A stretch of DNA of 64,000 nucleotides from Alphaproteobacteria bacterium. Lineage in GTDB: Bacteria; Pseudomonadota; Alphaproteobacteria; Rhizobiales; Aestuariivirgaceae. Below, piece after piece: positions 26,256 to 34,850 of the stretch; position 1 is the first letter of the stretch; every line of letters begins with the position of its first letter. Under the pieces are notes generated by a model. It did no database searches. It was not told the origin of the DNA and was given only the letters and a program-made list of their open reading frames with translations. Both the position numbers and the translations under genes were made by a program. Location of the stretch: positions 1-64,000 of the forward strand of contig JAGWTZ010000008.1 of the NCBI GenBank assembly GCA_028868695.1, written 5' to 3'.

Positions 26256-26854
26256 GAGAGGATTATAGACTGTTGGCGCAGGAAGGCGAGAAGGGGCAAG
26301 AGCGGAAGGCCCAGGATTGTGAAAACATCGCCTTCGACGGTTTCGAACAGCTGGATGCCGGGGCCTTCGTAAAAATAGCAGCCAACTGCCGAGAGCGCCT
26401 CCGCGCCTGACTGAGCCAGGTAGTCCTCAAGGAAGGCATCGCTGAACTGCCGCATGGTGAGTGTTGCCGTTGAAACATGGGAGAACATGATCTGGCCATC
26501 CCGGGCCATGGCCAAGGCTGAATGAAGCTGGTGGGTGCGGCCGCGGAGTGCGCGCAATTTTTCCCGGGCCTCGCTGGTATTGCGCGCCTTGTGCAGAACA
26601 CTTCCATCGAGATCGAGACTTTGATCGGCACCCAATATCAGCCTTCCGGGCTGGGTGCCAGAAATGGAAAGGGCCTTGGCCTTGGCAAGTTCAATAGCCA
26701 AGCTGCGTGGCAGCAGGTGTTGCCACTGGTCTTGCAGGGCGGCTTCATCCGCACTTGGCTTGAGCACTTCGGCGGCAATCCCGGCTTTTGTCAGAACAGA
26801 CAGGCGGGTCTTGCTGGCAGAGGCCAAAATGAGGGGGGAGTTGTTCACCGCCAT
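26252..26854 (-). CDS. maf: Maf-family nucleotide pyrophosphatase
   Basis: A 200-residue protein with the N-terminal ILASASKTR signature and the ILGADQSLDLDG active-site region near residue 70. Maf proteins hydrolyse canonical or modified nucleoside triphosphates and have been linked to septum control. The start at MAVNNSPLIL is chosen because the family begins there; an upstream in-frame ATG at 26938 would run across a DnaA box. It is the first gene left of the origin. Confidence 0.92.
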   Translation of the reverse strand: MAVNNSPLILASASKTRLSVLTKAGIAAEVLKPSADEAALQDQWQHLLPRSLAIELAKAKALSISGTQPGRLILGADQSLDLDGSVLHKARNTSEAREKLRALRGRTHQLHSALAMARDGQIMFSHVSTATLTMRQFSDAFLEDYLAQSGAEALSAVGCYFYEGPGIQLFETVEGDVFTILGLPLLPLLAFLRQQSIILS

Positions 26855-26925
26855 GTGGGGAATGCCTGTTGAAAAATCGGGCTTGGCCAGCCTATGGCAT
26901 GGAGTGCCAAGGCTTCTCAACAAAG

Positions 26926-26934
26926 TTTTCCACA
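26926..26934 (+). promoter_or_regulatory. DnaA box (TTTTCCACA)
   Basis: Matches the relaxed DnaA consensus TTWTNCACA and differs from the strict TTATCCACA at one base. It lies inside the putative origin, about 70 bp upstream of the maf start, in the same orientation as the second box. Confidence 0.5.
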
Positions 26935-27000
26935 TCACCTGCCCAAATTGGCTGGCAAACCGAAAGCTGTGGAGGGTTTTCGTTTGCGGTTGGCGTTTAG

Positions 27001-27013
27001 TAATTTGTTGATT
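27001..27013 (-). promoter_or_regulatory. IHF binding site in the putative origin
   Basis: On the minus strand the sequence is AATCAACAAATTA, an exact WATCAA-N4-TTR match. It lies between the two DnaA boxes, as expected for origin bending by IHF. A GATTC methylation site overlaps its end. Confidence 0.55.
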
Positions 27014-27054
27014 CTCTAGGAGTTCTTTTCCCGGCGCGGAGAGCCTTCAGGGCT

Positions 27055-27063
27055 TTATCCACA
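27055..27063 (+). promoter_or_regulatory. DnaA box (TTATCCACA, strict consensus)
   Basis: Exact match to TTATCCACA, about 50 bp from the AT-rich block that precedes hemE and could serve as the unwinding element. Confidence 0.7.
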
Positions 27064-27164
27064 TGTTGTCAGGGGTGCCGGTTGGCATTCCACGATTTTC
27101 ATCCAAATCACGGGCCAACAATAGTATCACTTAAGATTATCTCTTCTTTATTTAGGGGACGTGT

Positions 27165-28187
27165 TTGAAACCCATTCTCGACGTGTTGAACGGACGCAAG
27201 CCAGAGCGGCGGCCAATGTGGATCATGAGGCAGGCAGGCCGCTATCTTCCGGAATACAGGGAGTTGCGGGCCAAGGCCGGGTCATTCCTGAATCTTTGCT
27301 ACCATCCCGAATGGGCTTGTGAAGTGACGTTGCAGCCACTGCGCCGCTTTGATTTTGATGCGGCGATCCTGTTCTCGGATATTCTTGTGGTTCCCCATGC
27401 CATGGGGCTGGCGCTTGATTTCAAAGAGGGCGAGGGCCCTGTGCTCGAGACAGTCAAAGATTTGATGGGCGTGAATGCATTGAGCGATGGCCGAAGCAGT
27501 GAACAGTTCAGCCGGGTTTATGAAACGGTTTCGCTGGTCAAGAACGGCCTTTCGGCGAAGCAGACGCTGATCGGCTTTTGTGGCGCGCCATGGACAGTGG
27601 CCAGCTACATGATTGAGGGCGGCAGTTCGAAGCGGCAGAAGGCTTTGGCCGTGGCCACGGAAAACCCGGCGTGGTTTTCGCGGCTGATTGACAGGCTGGT
27701 GGAGACCTCGACTGCGTATCTGCTGGGCCAGATTGCGGCGGGGGCGGAGACGGTGCAGGTGTTTGACAGCTGGGCGGGCGATGTGCCGGCAGAAGCGCTG
27801 CAGCGGGTGGTGGTTGAGCCCATTGCGCGTATTGTTGCGGGCATCAGGGCGGCTCATCCAGGGTTTCCGGTGATTGTGTTTGCACGGGGCGTGGGCAATG
27901 CGCATGCTGAAGTGGCCGTTGGCACGGGCGCCAATTGTGTCGGGCTCGAGGAAGATGCCGAGATTGGGGCGGTGCTGCGGTCTTTGCCGAAGCATGTTGG
28001 CGTTCAGGGCAATCTCTCAAATGAGTTGTTGCTGGGGCCGGAGGCAGCAATGGTTGCCGAGGCGCGGAAAATATTGGCGGCGGTTCCGGCTGACCGGCAC
28101 ATTTTCAACCTTGGCCACGGCATTCAGCAGCAGACTGAAATCAGGATGGTGGAACGGCTGGTGGCTGAGGTGAGGGCTTCGGGCTGA
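27165..28187 (+). CDS. hemE: Uroporphyrinogen decarboxylase
   Basis: A 340-residue enzyme that decarboxylates uroporphyrinogen III to coproporphyrinogen III in haem synthesis. The RQAGRYLPEYR signature is near residue 22, with GFCGAPWTVASYM and VFDSWAG further on. The only suitable start is a TTG preceded by AGGGGA with 5-bp spacing, so translation probably uses a rare start codon. It stands at the right edge of the putative origin, and its stop overlaps hemJ by one base. Confidence 0.96.
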   Translation: MKPILDVLNGRKPERRPMWIMRQAGRYLPEYRELRAKAGSFLNLCYHPEWACEVTLQPLRRFDFDAAILFSDILVVPHAMGLALDFKEGEGPVLETVKDLMGVNALSDGRSSEQFSRVYETVSLVKNGLSAKQTLIGFCGAPWTVASYMIEGGSSKRQKALAVATENPAWFSRLIDRLVETSTAYLLGQIAAGAETVQVFDSWAGDVPAEALQRVVVEPIARIVAGIRAAHPGFPVIVFARGVGNAHAEVAVGTGANCVGLEEDAEIGAVLRSLPKHVGVQGNLSNELLLGPEAAMVAEARKILAAVPADRHIFNLGHGIQQQTEIRMVERLVAEVRASG

Positions 28188-28618
28188 TGGCATATCTTTG
28201 GCTCAAGGCCTTGCATGTGGTTGCCGTCATCGCCTGGATGGCCGGGCTGTTTTATTTGCCGCGGCTGTTTGTCTATCACACAAGGCAGGCCGTGGGCTCG
28301 GAAGGGGACGTGCTGTTCAAAATGATGGAGCGGCGCCTGATGAAAGCCATCATGCGGCCGGCGGGCATTGTGGCCATTCTGGCAGGCGTTGCGACGGTTT
28401 GGGCCGCAGGCTTTTCCTGGGCGAGCATGTGGCTTTCGCTCAAGCTGTTGGGGGTGGCTGGGATGGTTGGCTATCATCTGATTCTGGAAAGGCACCTAGC
28501 GGAATTCGCCCGAGGTGAACGCGTCAAGGGCGAACGCTATTTCCGGATCATCAATGAGATCCCCACAGTGCTGCTGATCTGGATTGTGATTTTCGTGGTG
28601 GTGAAGCCCTTCTCATAA
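28187..28618 (+). CDS. hemJ: Protoporphyrinogen IX oxidase HemJ
   Basis: A 143-residue membrane protein with four predicted helices, of the HemJ (CopD-like, TIGR00701) family. Conserved His in LKALHVVAVIAWMAGLFYLPRLF near residue 10, and Lys/Arg in the central loop. It oxidises protoporphyrinogen IX to protoporphyrin IX, the next-to-last haem step, in bacteria lacking HemG and HemY. TGATG overlap with hemE indicates coupled translation within a haem operon. Confidence 0.93.
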   Translation: MAYLWLKALHVVAVIAWMAGLFYLPRLFVYHTRQAVGSEGDVLFKMMERRLMKAIMRPAGIVAILAGVATVWAAGFSWASMWLSLKLLGVAGMVGYHLILERHLAEFARGERVKGERYFRIINEIPTVLLIWIVIFVVVKPFS

Positions 28619-28720
28619 ATTCGTTTTGTGGCGGGCAGAAGTGTGCTATGGCTCGCCACGCAGCCCGTCCGGGCCATGGCTGAGCCGATGCTCGCCGCCT
28701 TTTCCTGAAGTAGATGTGAA

Positions 28721-30004
28721 ATGACTGACACGACTGAAATCAAGGAGATGAAACTCTCCGAACTCAAACGCAAAACCCCGGCGGAGCTTCTGGCGTTGGC
28801 CGAACAGCTGGAGGTGGAAGCGGCCTCGACCTTACGCAAGCAGGAGCTGATGTTTGCGATCCTCAAGGCCTATGCCAACCGCAATATCGAGATCATTGGC
28901 GAGGGCGTCATTGAGGTTTTGCAAGACGGCTTTGGCTTCCTGCGCTCGGCTGACGCCAACTATCTGGCAGGGCCAGACGACATCTATGTTTCACCAAGCC
29001 AGATCCGCAAATATTCGCTGCGCACCGGTGACACGGTTGAAGGCCAGATTCGCGGGCCAAAGGATGGCGAGCGCTACTTCGCCCTGATCAAGGCCAATAC
29101 CGTCAACTTCGAAGATCCTGAGAAGGCGCGGCACAAGGTCAATTTCGACAACCTCACGCCGCTCTATCCTGACGAACGGCTGGAGATGGAAATCAATGAC
29201 CCGACCCGGAAGGACGCTTCCGCGCGCGTCATCGATATTGTGGCGCCGATCGGCAAGGGCCAGCGTGGCCTGATCGTGGCCCCGCCGCGCACCGGCAAGA
29301 CCGTGTTGCTGCAGAACATTGCCCATTCGATCACCACCAACCATCCGGAATGTTATTTGATCGTTCTACTCATTGACGAGCGGCCGGAAGAAGTGACTGA
29401 CATGCAACGCTCGGTGAAGGGCGAAGTGATTTCGTCAACCTTTGACGAACCGGCAACGCGCCATGTTCAGGTGGCGGAAATGGTGATCGAAAAGGCCAAG
29501 CGCCTTGTTGAGCATGGCCGCGATGTGGTGATCCTCCTTGACTCGATCACCCGCTTGGGCCGGGCCTACAACACGGTGGTGCCCTCTTCCGGCAAGGTTC
29601 TGACAGGTGGCGTGGACGCCAACGCGCTGCAACGGCCGAAGCGGTTCTTTGGTGCCGCCCGCAACATCGAACAGGGCGGCTCGCTCACCATCATCGCCAC
29701 GGCGCTGATTGATACCGGCAGCCGCATGGACGAAGTGATTTTCGAAGAGTTCAAAGGCACTGGCAATTCGGAAATCATCCTGGACCGCAAGGTGGCCGAC
29801 AAGCGCGTGTTCCCGGCGTTGGATATCCTGCGTTCCGGCACGCGCAAGGAAGAGCTGCTGGTCAAGGCGGATGTGCTCAAGAAGACCTATGTGCTGCGCC
29901 GCATCCTCAATCCGATGGGCACGGTGGATGCCATTGAGTTCCTGCTGGACAAGCTGCGCCAGACCAAGACCAATGGCGATTTCTTCGACAGCATGAACGC
30001 CTGA
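28721..30004 (+). CDS. rho: Transcription termination factor Rho
   Basis: A 427-residue hexameric RNA helicase. The N-terminal helical domain begins [18 protein letters not shown], the cold-shock-like RNA-binding domain has DGFGFLRS near residue 69, Walker A is [12 protein letters not shown] near 187 and Walker B is [11 protein letters not shown] near 267. The 102-bp leader holds TTGTGG and TATGGC spaced 15 bp apart, a possible promoter, overlapping an imperfect 9-bp hairpin (28628-28659). Rho commonly regulates itself in the leader; that is not shown here. Confidence 0.97.
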   Translation: MTDTTEIKEMKLSELKRKTPAELLALAEQLEVEAASTLRKQELMFAILKAYANRNIEIIGEGVIEVLQDGFGFLRSADANYLAGPDDIYVSPSQIRKYSLRTGDTVEGQIRGPKDGERYFALIKANTVNFEDPEKARHKVNFDNLTPLYPDERLEMEINDPTRKDASARVIDIVAPIGKGQRGLIVAPPRTGKTVLLQNIAHSITTNHPECYLIVLLIDERPEEVTDMQRSVKGEVISSTFDEPATRHVQVAEMVIEKAKRLVEHGRDVVILLDSITRLGRAYNTVVPSSGKVLTGGVDANALQRPKRFFGAARNIEQGGSLTIIATALIDTGSRMDEVIFEEFKGTGNSEIILDRKVADKRVFPALDILRSGTRKEELLVKADVLKKTYVLRRILNPMGTVDAIEFLLDKLRQTKTNGDFFDSMNA

Positions 30005-30035
30005 CGATGGCCGGCGGTTTCGATTCGAATCCGGA

Positions 30036-31358
30036 ATGACCGCCGCCCTCCCCACCACGATCTTCGCATTGAGCTCTGGCCAAGGCAGGGCCGGGGTGGC
30101 TGTGTTGCGGGTTTCCGGGCCACAGGCAGGCAAAGTGGTGGAGATTTTGGCCGCCCCTATTCCCAAGCCACGCAAGGCAGCCTTGCGGAAGATTCGCCAC
30201 CCCAATGGCGAGATCATCGATGAAGGCTTGGTGCTGTGGTTTCCCGCGCCAGGCTCCGCCACTGGTGAAGACCTTGCCGAATTTCATGTGCATGGCGCGC
30301 CGGCGGTTGTCCGGCTGCTGATCGAAGTGCTTTCGGCGCAGGAGGGTTTGCGGCTGGCTGAGCCTGGCGAGTTTTCGCGGCGCGCTTTTGCCAATGGCAA
30401 GCTTGACCTTGTTGAGGTTGAGGGTCTGGCTGATTTGCTTAACGCGCAGGGTGAGGCGCAGCGCCGGCTGGCCATGCGCCAGTTTCTGGGTGAGGCCAGC
30501 GCGGTCTATGAGCGGTGGCGCGGTGATGTGATCACAGCACTTGGCCTGCATGAGGCAGCCATTGATTTCTCCGACGAAGATGACGTGGCGGCCAAGGCCT
30601 TGGAGGCAGCGCGGCCCGTGATTGGCGGGCTGGTGGCCGAACTGCGGAATGCGCTCGAGAAGTCTTCACAAAATGCGGCCATCCGTTCGGGCCTCCGGCT
30701 GGTGATTGCCGGGCCGCCCAATGCTGGGAAGTCGTCACTGCTCAATGCGCTGGCTGGGCGGGAAGCGGCGATTGTTTCGCCCATTGCGGGCACCACGCGC
30801 GATGTGGTGGAAGCGCAGATCATGTTCGAGGGCCTGCCGTTGACCTTGGCGGACACGGCGGGTTTGCGTGAAGGCTCTGGCGATGTGATTGAGCAGATGG
30901 GCATGGCGCGCGCGCAGAGCGAGGCGCGGGATGCCGACATACTGATTTGGGTTTCGGCGCCCGACGCTGCGGAAAAGGTAGGGCCGCCGAGAAAGCCTGA
31001 CCTGCTCGTTGAAAACAAGGCGGACCTCGACTCGATTCGCAGCCGCAATGATTCCGCCTTGCTCGTCTCGACCAAAACCGGGTTTGGCCTGAATCGCTTG
31101 CGTGAGGTTTTGAAGAATCTGATTCATGTGAAACTGGCTGGTGCTGAAGATGCCATTGTAGTGCGGCAGCGGCATGTGCTGGCGGTGGAAGAGTCGATTC
31201 GGCTGCTCAACAAATGCCTTGGGGAGTCCGGCCGTGCGGCCGAACTAGTGGCCGAGGATTTGCGCGGCGCGGCGCGTGCACTGGGTTCGATCACCGGGCA
31301 TGTTGACGTTGAAGATTTGCTCGGCAAGATCTTCAGCGAGTTCTGCATCGGCAAATAG
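30036..31358 (+). CDS. mnmE: tRNA uridine-5-carboxymethylaminomethyl synthesis GTPase MnmE
   Basis: A 440-residue protein with an N-terminal folate-binding dimerisation domain (about 1-118), a helical domain, and an inserted G domain with G1 GPPNAGKSSLLN near residue 226, G3 DTAG near 272 and G4-like ENKAD near 327. It ends in the conserved FCIGK, whose Cys is needed for activity. With MnmG it modifies U34 of several tRNAs. The next base after its stop begins a parS site. Confidence 0.97.
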   Translation: MTAALPTTIFALSSGQGRAGVAVLRVSGPQAGKVVEILAAPIPKPRKAALRKIRHPNGEIIDEGLVLWFPAPGSATGEDLAEFHVHGAPAVVRLLIEVLSAQEGLRLAEPGEFSRRAFANGKLDLVEVEGLADLLNAQGEAQRRLAMRQFLGEASAVYERWRGDVITALGLHEAAIDFSDEDDVAAKALEAARPVIGGLVAELRNALEKSSQNAAIRSGLRLVIAGPPNAGKSSLLNALAGREAAIVSPIAGTTRDVVEAQIMFEGLPLTLADTAGLREGSGDVIEQMGMARAQSEARDADILIWVSAPDAAEKVGPPRKPDLLVENKADLDSIRSRNDSALLVSTKTGFGLNRLREVLKNLIHVKLAGAEDAIVVRQRHVLAVEESIRLLNKCLGESGRAAELVAEDLRGAARALGSITGHVDVEDLLGKIFSEFCIGK

Positions 31359-31374
31359 TGTTTCACGTGAAACT
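31359..31374. other. parS site 1 (centromere-like ParB target)
   Basis: TGTTTCACGTGAAACT matches the parS consensus TGTTTCACGTGAAACA at 15 of 16 positions, with the TTTCACGTGAAA core intact. It starts at the base after the mnmE stop codon, 4.3 kb from the putative origin and 2.6 kb before parA. Confidence 0.9.
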
Positions 31375-31410
31375 GGCGCGGGCGTTGGCATGCTCCGTGC
31401 ACAGAGGATT

Positions 31411-31425
31411 TTAACCCTTCATTAA
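31411..31425 (+). promoter_or_regulatory. CtrA box upstream of mnmG
   Basis: TTAACCCTTCATTAA fits TTAA-N7-TTAA exactly, the full consensus of the cell-cycle regulator CtrA. It lies 54 bp ahead of the mnmG start and 36 bp after parS site 1. CtrA binding is inferred. Confidence 0.5.
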
Positions 31426-31478
31426 GCATTGCGGCGGAGGACTCGCCAATTCTGCCGAATTGGAGTAGTGGCGCGGCC

Positions 31479-33344
31479 ATGAACGGGAACTTCGATGTGA
31501 TCGTGGTGGGCGGCGGCCATGCCGGCTGTGAAGCAGCGGCGGCGGCGGCGCGCCTTGGCGCGGCCACGGCGCTGCTCACGCACAAGCGGGCCACCATTGG
31601 TGAGATGTCGTGCAACCCGGCGATCGGTGGCTTGGGCAAGGGCCATCTCGTGCGGGAGATTGATGCGCTGGATGGTGTAATGGGCCGCGTGGCGGATGCG
31701 GCGGGAATTCAGTTCCGGCTGCTCAACCGCTCCAAGGGCCCTGCGGTGCGGGGGCCAAGGGCACAAGCCGACCGTAAGCTCTACCGCGAGGCCATGCAGG
31801 CCGCCCTTGCTGCGCAGCCTGACCTAGAAATTGTTGAAGGCGCTGCCACGGCTTTGATCATTGAGAATGGCGCCGTTTCCGGAATCAAGATAAGCGATGG
31901 GCGCGAGTTGCGGGCCAAGGCTGTGGTGCTCACCACCGGCACCTTCCTCAATGGCCTTATCCACATTGGAGAGAAGCAAATCCCGGCCGGACGGGTGGGG
32001 GAAGCCCCTGCCCTTGGCCTTTCCGGCCAGCTTGCTGCCGCAGGCTTGCAGCTTGGCCGCCTCAAGACTGGCACGCCGGCGCGGCTGGATGGCAAGACCA
32101 TCAATTGGTCTATTCTCGAAGAGCAGAAAGGCGACGACCCGCCGGTGCCCTTCTCATTCCTCACCACCCGTATCACAACGCCGCAGATTGCTTGCTTCAT
32201 CACCAGCACGACCGCGCGAACCCATGAGATCATCGCCGCCAATATCGGGCGCTCGCCGCTTTATTCTGGGCAGATCAGCGGCACCGGGCCGCGCTATTGC
32301 CCTTCGATCGAAGACAAGATCCACCGCTTCAAGGACAAGACCTCCCACCAGATCTTCCTGGAGCCGGAAGGGCTGGATGATGACACGGTCTATCCGAACG
32401 GTATATCCACCTCCCTGCCGGAGGATGTGCAGGAAGCCTTCATCCATTCCATGCCGGGGCTGGAGCAGGTGCGCATCATCCGCCCGGGCTATGCCATCGA
32501 GTATGACTATGTGGACCCGCGCGAGCTGGGGCATGACCTGCAGGTGAAGAAACTGCCGGGGCTCTACCTCGCCGGCCAGATCAACGGCACCACAGGCTAT
32601 GAGGAAGCGGGCGCCCAGGGCCTCTTGGCGGGCATCAATGCGGCGCGTTCCGCGGGCGGTTCCGGCCCTGCCTTGTTTGACCGCGCCGATGGCTATCTTG
32701 GCGTGATGGTCGATGACCTGGTGATGCGGGGCGTTTCAGAGCCCTACCGGATGTTCACCTCGCGAGCTGAATACCGCTTGGCACTGCGGGCGGATAATGC
32801 CGATCAGCGGCTGACCCCCAAGGGCATTGCGCTCGGTGTGGTCGGCCCTGCCCGCGCCAAGGCCTTTGCAGCGCGGATGGAGGCGATCGCCGCGGCGCGG
32901 AATGTTGCACGTGAATCACTGATGACATCCTCGGCGCTGGCCAAGCTGGGCGTTAGGGTCAACCAGGATGGTCGCAGCCGCAACGCGATGGAACTCATCG
33001 CGATGCCGGACGTGGGCTTGGAACGGGTTGAACAGCTTTGGCCCGCCCTTGCCGCCCTGCCCAGCTTCGCCAAGGAAGCGCTGGAGGCCGATGCGCTCTA
33101 TTCCGGCTACATGGACCGGCAGGAGGCCGAGATCGCCGCGCTGCGCAAGGATGAGGGCATCGCCATCCCCACTGGCCTCGACTATTTCGCCATTCCCAGC
33201 CTGTCGATGGAGCTGCGCCAGAAATTGTCCCGGGCCCAGCCCGGCACCCTGGCGCAAGCCGCACGGGTGGAAGGCATGACGCCGGCGGGTCTGGCCTGCC
33301 TGCTTGGCCATATCAAGAAGCCGCGGGCCAAACAGGTCGCGTGA
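31479..33344 (+). CDS. mnmG: tRNA uridine-5-carboxymethylaminomethyl modification enzyme MnmG (GidA)
   Basis: A 621-residue FAD protein. The dinucleotide-binding [10 protein letters not shown] is at residues 9-18, CNPAIGG with a conserved Cys near 46, and [10 protein letters not shown] plus the GidA signature GTTGYEEA near 370. The helical C-terminus docks MnmE. It partners MnmE in tRNA U34 modification. A second parS-like site is embedded in its coding sequence near 32903. Confidence 0.97.
   Translation: MNGNFDVIVVGGGHAGCEAAAAAARLGAATALLTHKRATIGEMSCNPAIGGLGKGHLVREIDALDGVMGRVADAAGIQFRLLNRSKGPAVRGPRAQADRKLYREAMQAALAAQPDLEIVEGAATALIIENGAVSGIKISDGRELRAKAVVLTTGTFLNGLIHIGEKQIPAGRVGEAPALGLSGQLAAAGLQLGRLKTGTPARLDGKTINWSILEEQKGDDPPVPFSFLTTRITTPQIACFITSTTARTHEIIAANIGRSPLYSGQISGTGPRYCPSIEDKIHRFKDKTSHQIFLEPEGLDDDTVYPNGISTSLPEDVQEAFIHSMPGLEQVRIIRPGYAIEYDYVDPRELGHDLQVKKLPGLYLAGQINGTTGYEEAGAQGLLAGINAARSAGGSGPALFDRADGYLGVMVDDLVMRGVSEPYRMFTSRAEYRLALRADNADQRLTPKGIALGVVGPARAKAFAARMEAIAAARNVARESLMTSSALAKLGVRVNQDGRSRNAMELIAMPDVGLERVEQLWPALAALPSFAKEALEADALYSGYMDRQEAEIAALRKDEGIAIPTGLDYFAIPSLSMELRQKLSRAQPGTLAQAARVEGMTPAGLACLLGHIKKPRAKQVA
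32903..32918. other. parS-like site 2 inside mnmG
   Basis: TGTTGCACGTGAATCA matches the parS consensus at 14 of 16 positions, keeping the central CACGTGAA. It lies within mnmG codons, which explains imperfect conservation. ParB affinity may be reduced. Confidence 0.5.
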
Positions 33345-33383
33345 GTTCTTGCTGGGCCCGCGCCCAGGCCCTATGGGGAGGCC

Positions 33384-34016
33384 ATGAATTCCATTCCGCA
33401 AGAGACTTGGGACAGGCTTGGTGTTTCACGTGAATCCGTGGCGCGGCTGGAAGTGCTGGCGGGCACCCTCGGGGCATGGCAGCAACGCATCAACCTCGTC
33501 GCGCCCTCGACGGTAGATGACCTCTGGCACCGCCACATCCTTGATGCCGCCCAGCTCTTGCCGCTGCTGCCCCGGGGCACCAGGGCCATCGCTGATCTCG
33601 GTTCCGGGGGCGGCTTTCCGGCCCTGGTTCTGGCGGCCATACAGCCGGCCACCGTGCACATGTTTGAAGCCAATGCCAAGAAGGCGGCCTTCCTGCAGGA
33701 AGCGCTGCGGCAGATGAAGGTGCAGGGCCATGTGCACCGCCAAAGGCTGGAACAGGGCGTTGCCCCCAAGGGGATGCCAATCGTCCAAGTGGTCACCGCC
33801 CGGGCCTTTGCGCCGCTGGAGGAGCTTTTGGGTTATGCCGAGCCGTTCTTCAGGGCGGGAGCCATAGGTCTTTTCCACAAGGGCCAAGATGTTGATGCAG
33901 AATTGACGCAAGCTGCTAAATCTTGGAAAATTTCGGCTCAGAAACATTCCAGCCTTACTGATTCGAAGGCGGTGATCCTGGACGTGAAGGAGATTTCCCA
34001 TGTTGATGGAAACTAG
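33384..34016 (+). CDS. rsmG: 16S rRNA (guanine527-N7)-methyltransferase RsmG (GidB)
   Basis: A 210-residue Rossmann-fold methyltransferase that methylates G527 of 16S rRNA using S-adenosylmethionine. The SAM-binding loop is IADLGSGGGFPAL near residue 71, and VTARAFAPL lies near 135. The early codons contain a parS-like site. The last 17 bp overlap parA, so rsmG and parA are co-transcribed. Confidence 0.95.
   Translation: MNSIPQETWDRLGVSRESVARLEVLAGTLGAWQQRINLVAPSTVDDLWHRHILDAAQLLPLLPRGTRAIADLGSGGGFPALVLAAIQPATVHMFEANAKKAAFLQEALRQMKVQGHVHRQRLEQGVAPKGMPIVQVVTARAFAPLEELLGYAEPFFRAGAIGLFHKGQDVDAELTQAAKSWKISAQKHSSLTDSKAVILDVKEISHVDGN
33422..33437. other. parS-like site 3 inside rsmG
   Basis: TGTTTCACGTGAATCC matches the consensus at 14 of 16 positions, with the first 13 bases perfect. 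It lies 38 bp into rsmG and about 580 bp before parA. Confidence 0.7.
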
Positions 34017-34815
34017 CGCAAAACGCCCGCGCATCCTGGCTGTGGCCAACCAGAAGGGCGGCGTGGGCAAAACCACCACCGCCATCAACCTCGGCACGGC
34101 GCTGGCCGCCGTGGGAGAAACCGTGCTGGTGATTGACCTTGACCCGCAGGGCAACGCTTCGACGGGCCTTGGCATTACCCGCCGCGCCCAGCAGAAATCG
34201 TCCTACCACGTGCTGATCGGTGAGGCCGACCTTGATCAGGTGATCGTCGAATCAGCCATACCGCGCCTGCACTGCGCGCCAGCTACCATTGACCTTCTGG
34301 GCGCCGAGCTTGAGCTGGCCGACATGGCGCGCAAGACCCACCGGCTGGCTGATGCCATCCAGCTGATGATGGCCATGCCGAACCGGAACTACTCCTACAT
34401 TCTGGTGGATTGCCCGCCATCACTGAACTTGCTGACCATCAACTCCCTCACTGCGGCTGACGCCATTCTGGTGCCGCTGCAATGCGAGTTCTTCGCACTC
34501 GAAGGCTTGAGCCAGCTTCTGAAAACGGTTGAGCGGGTGCGCACCACGCTGAACCCCAAGCTGATGATCCAGGGCGTTGTGCTCACCATGTTCGACAAGC
34601 GCAACTCGCTTTCTGACCAGGTGGCGCAAGACGTGCGCGAAGTGCTGGGCGACAAGGTTTATGAAACGGTGATTCCGCGCAACGTGCGCATTTCCGAAGC
34701 GCCGTCCCATGGCAAGCCGGTTCTGCTTTATGACCACGCTTGCGTGGGCTCGCAAGCCTATATCCGGCTGGCCTCGGAAGTGATCCGGCGCGAACGCGAT
34801 TTGCGCGCCGCCTGA
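34000..34815 (+). CDS. parA: Chromosome partitioning ATPase ParA (Soj)
   Basis: A 271-residue deviant Walker ATPase with KGGVGKTTT at residues 19-27, VIDLDPQGNAS near 47 and the switch region VDCPPSLNLL near 137. It drives segregation of ParB-parS complexes. AAGGAG lies 7 bp before the ATG at 34000; a second in-frame ATG follows at 34006. It overlaps rsmG and is followed by parB after 35 bp. Confidence 0.96.
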   Translation: MLMETSAKRPRILAVANQKGGVGKTTTAINLGTALAAVGETVLVIDLDPQGNASTGLGITRRAQQKSSYHVLIGEADLDQVIVESAIPRLHCAPATIDLLGAELELADMARKTHRLADAIQLMMAMPNRNYSYILVDCPPSLNLLTINSLTAADAILVPLQCEFFALEGLSQLLKTVERVRTTLNPKLMIQGVVLTMFDKRNSLSDQVAQDVREVLGDKVYETVIPRNVRISEAPSHGKPVLLYDHACVGSQAYIRLASEVIRRERDLRAA

Positions 34816-34850
34816 AGCCATAGCACAAAAACAAGAAAAGGTATTTATTC

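Larger units (their letters stand above)
26855..27164. other. Probable chromosomal replication origin (oriC) between maf and hemE
   Basis: This 310-bp gap is the longest gene-free stretch in the window. It contains a perfect DnaA box, a TTWTNCACA-type DnaA box, a perfect IHF consensus, one GANTC (CcrM) site at 27010-27014 and an AT-rich block at about 27115-27156. Alphaproteobacterial origins, including those of Caulobacter and Rickettsia, lie next to hemE. Most genes flanking the gap point away from it on both sides, and parS sites and parAB lie 4-8 kb away. Function is inferred. Confidence 0.75.

Noticed and set aside
26855-26938. Longer maf start at 26938
   Set aside because: It would add 28 unconserved residues and run across a DnaA box in the putative origin.
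27131-27145. TTAAGATTATCTCTT as a second CtrA site in the putative origin
   Set aside because: The second half-site is TCTT rather than TTAA, so it meets only half of the consensus.
28628-28659. Hairpin in the rho leader as a terminator or riboswitch
   Set aside because: The stem has no T-run and overlaps a promoter-like sequence, so no terminator or known riboswitch class is supported.
30010-30034. TTCGATTCGAATCC sequence resembling a tRNA T-arm between rho and mnmE
   Set aside because: No acceptor, D or anticodon arm can be folded around it.
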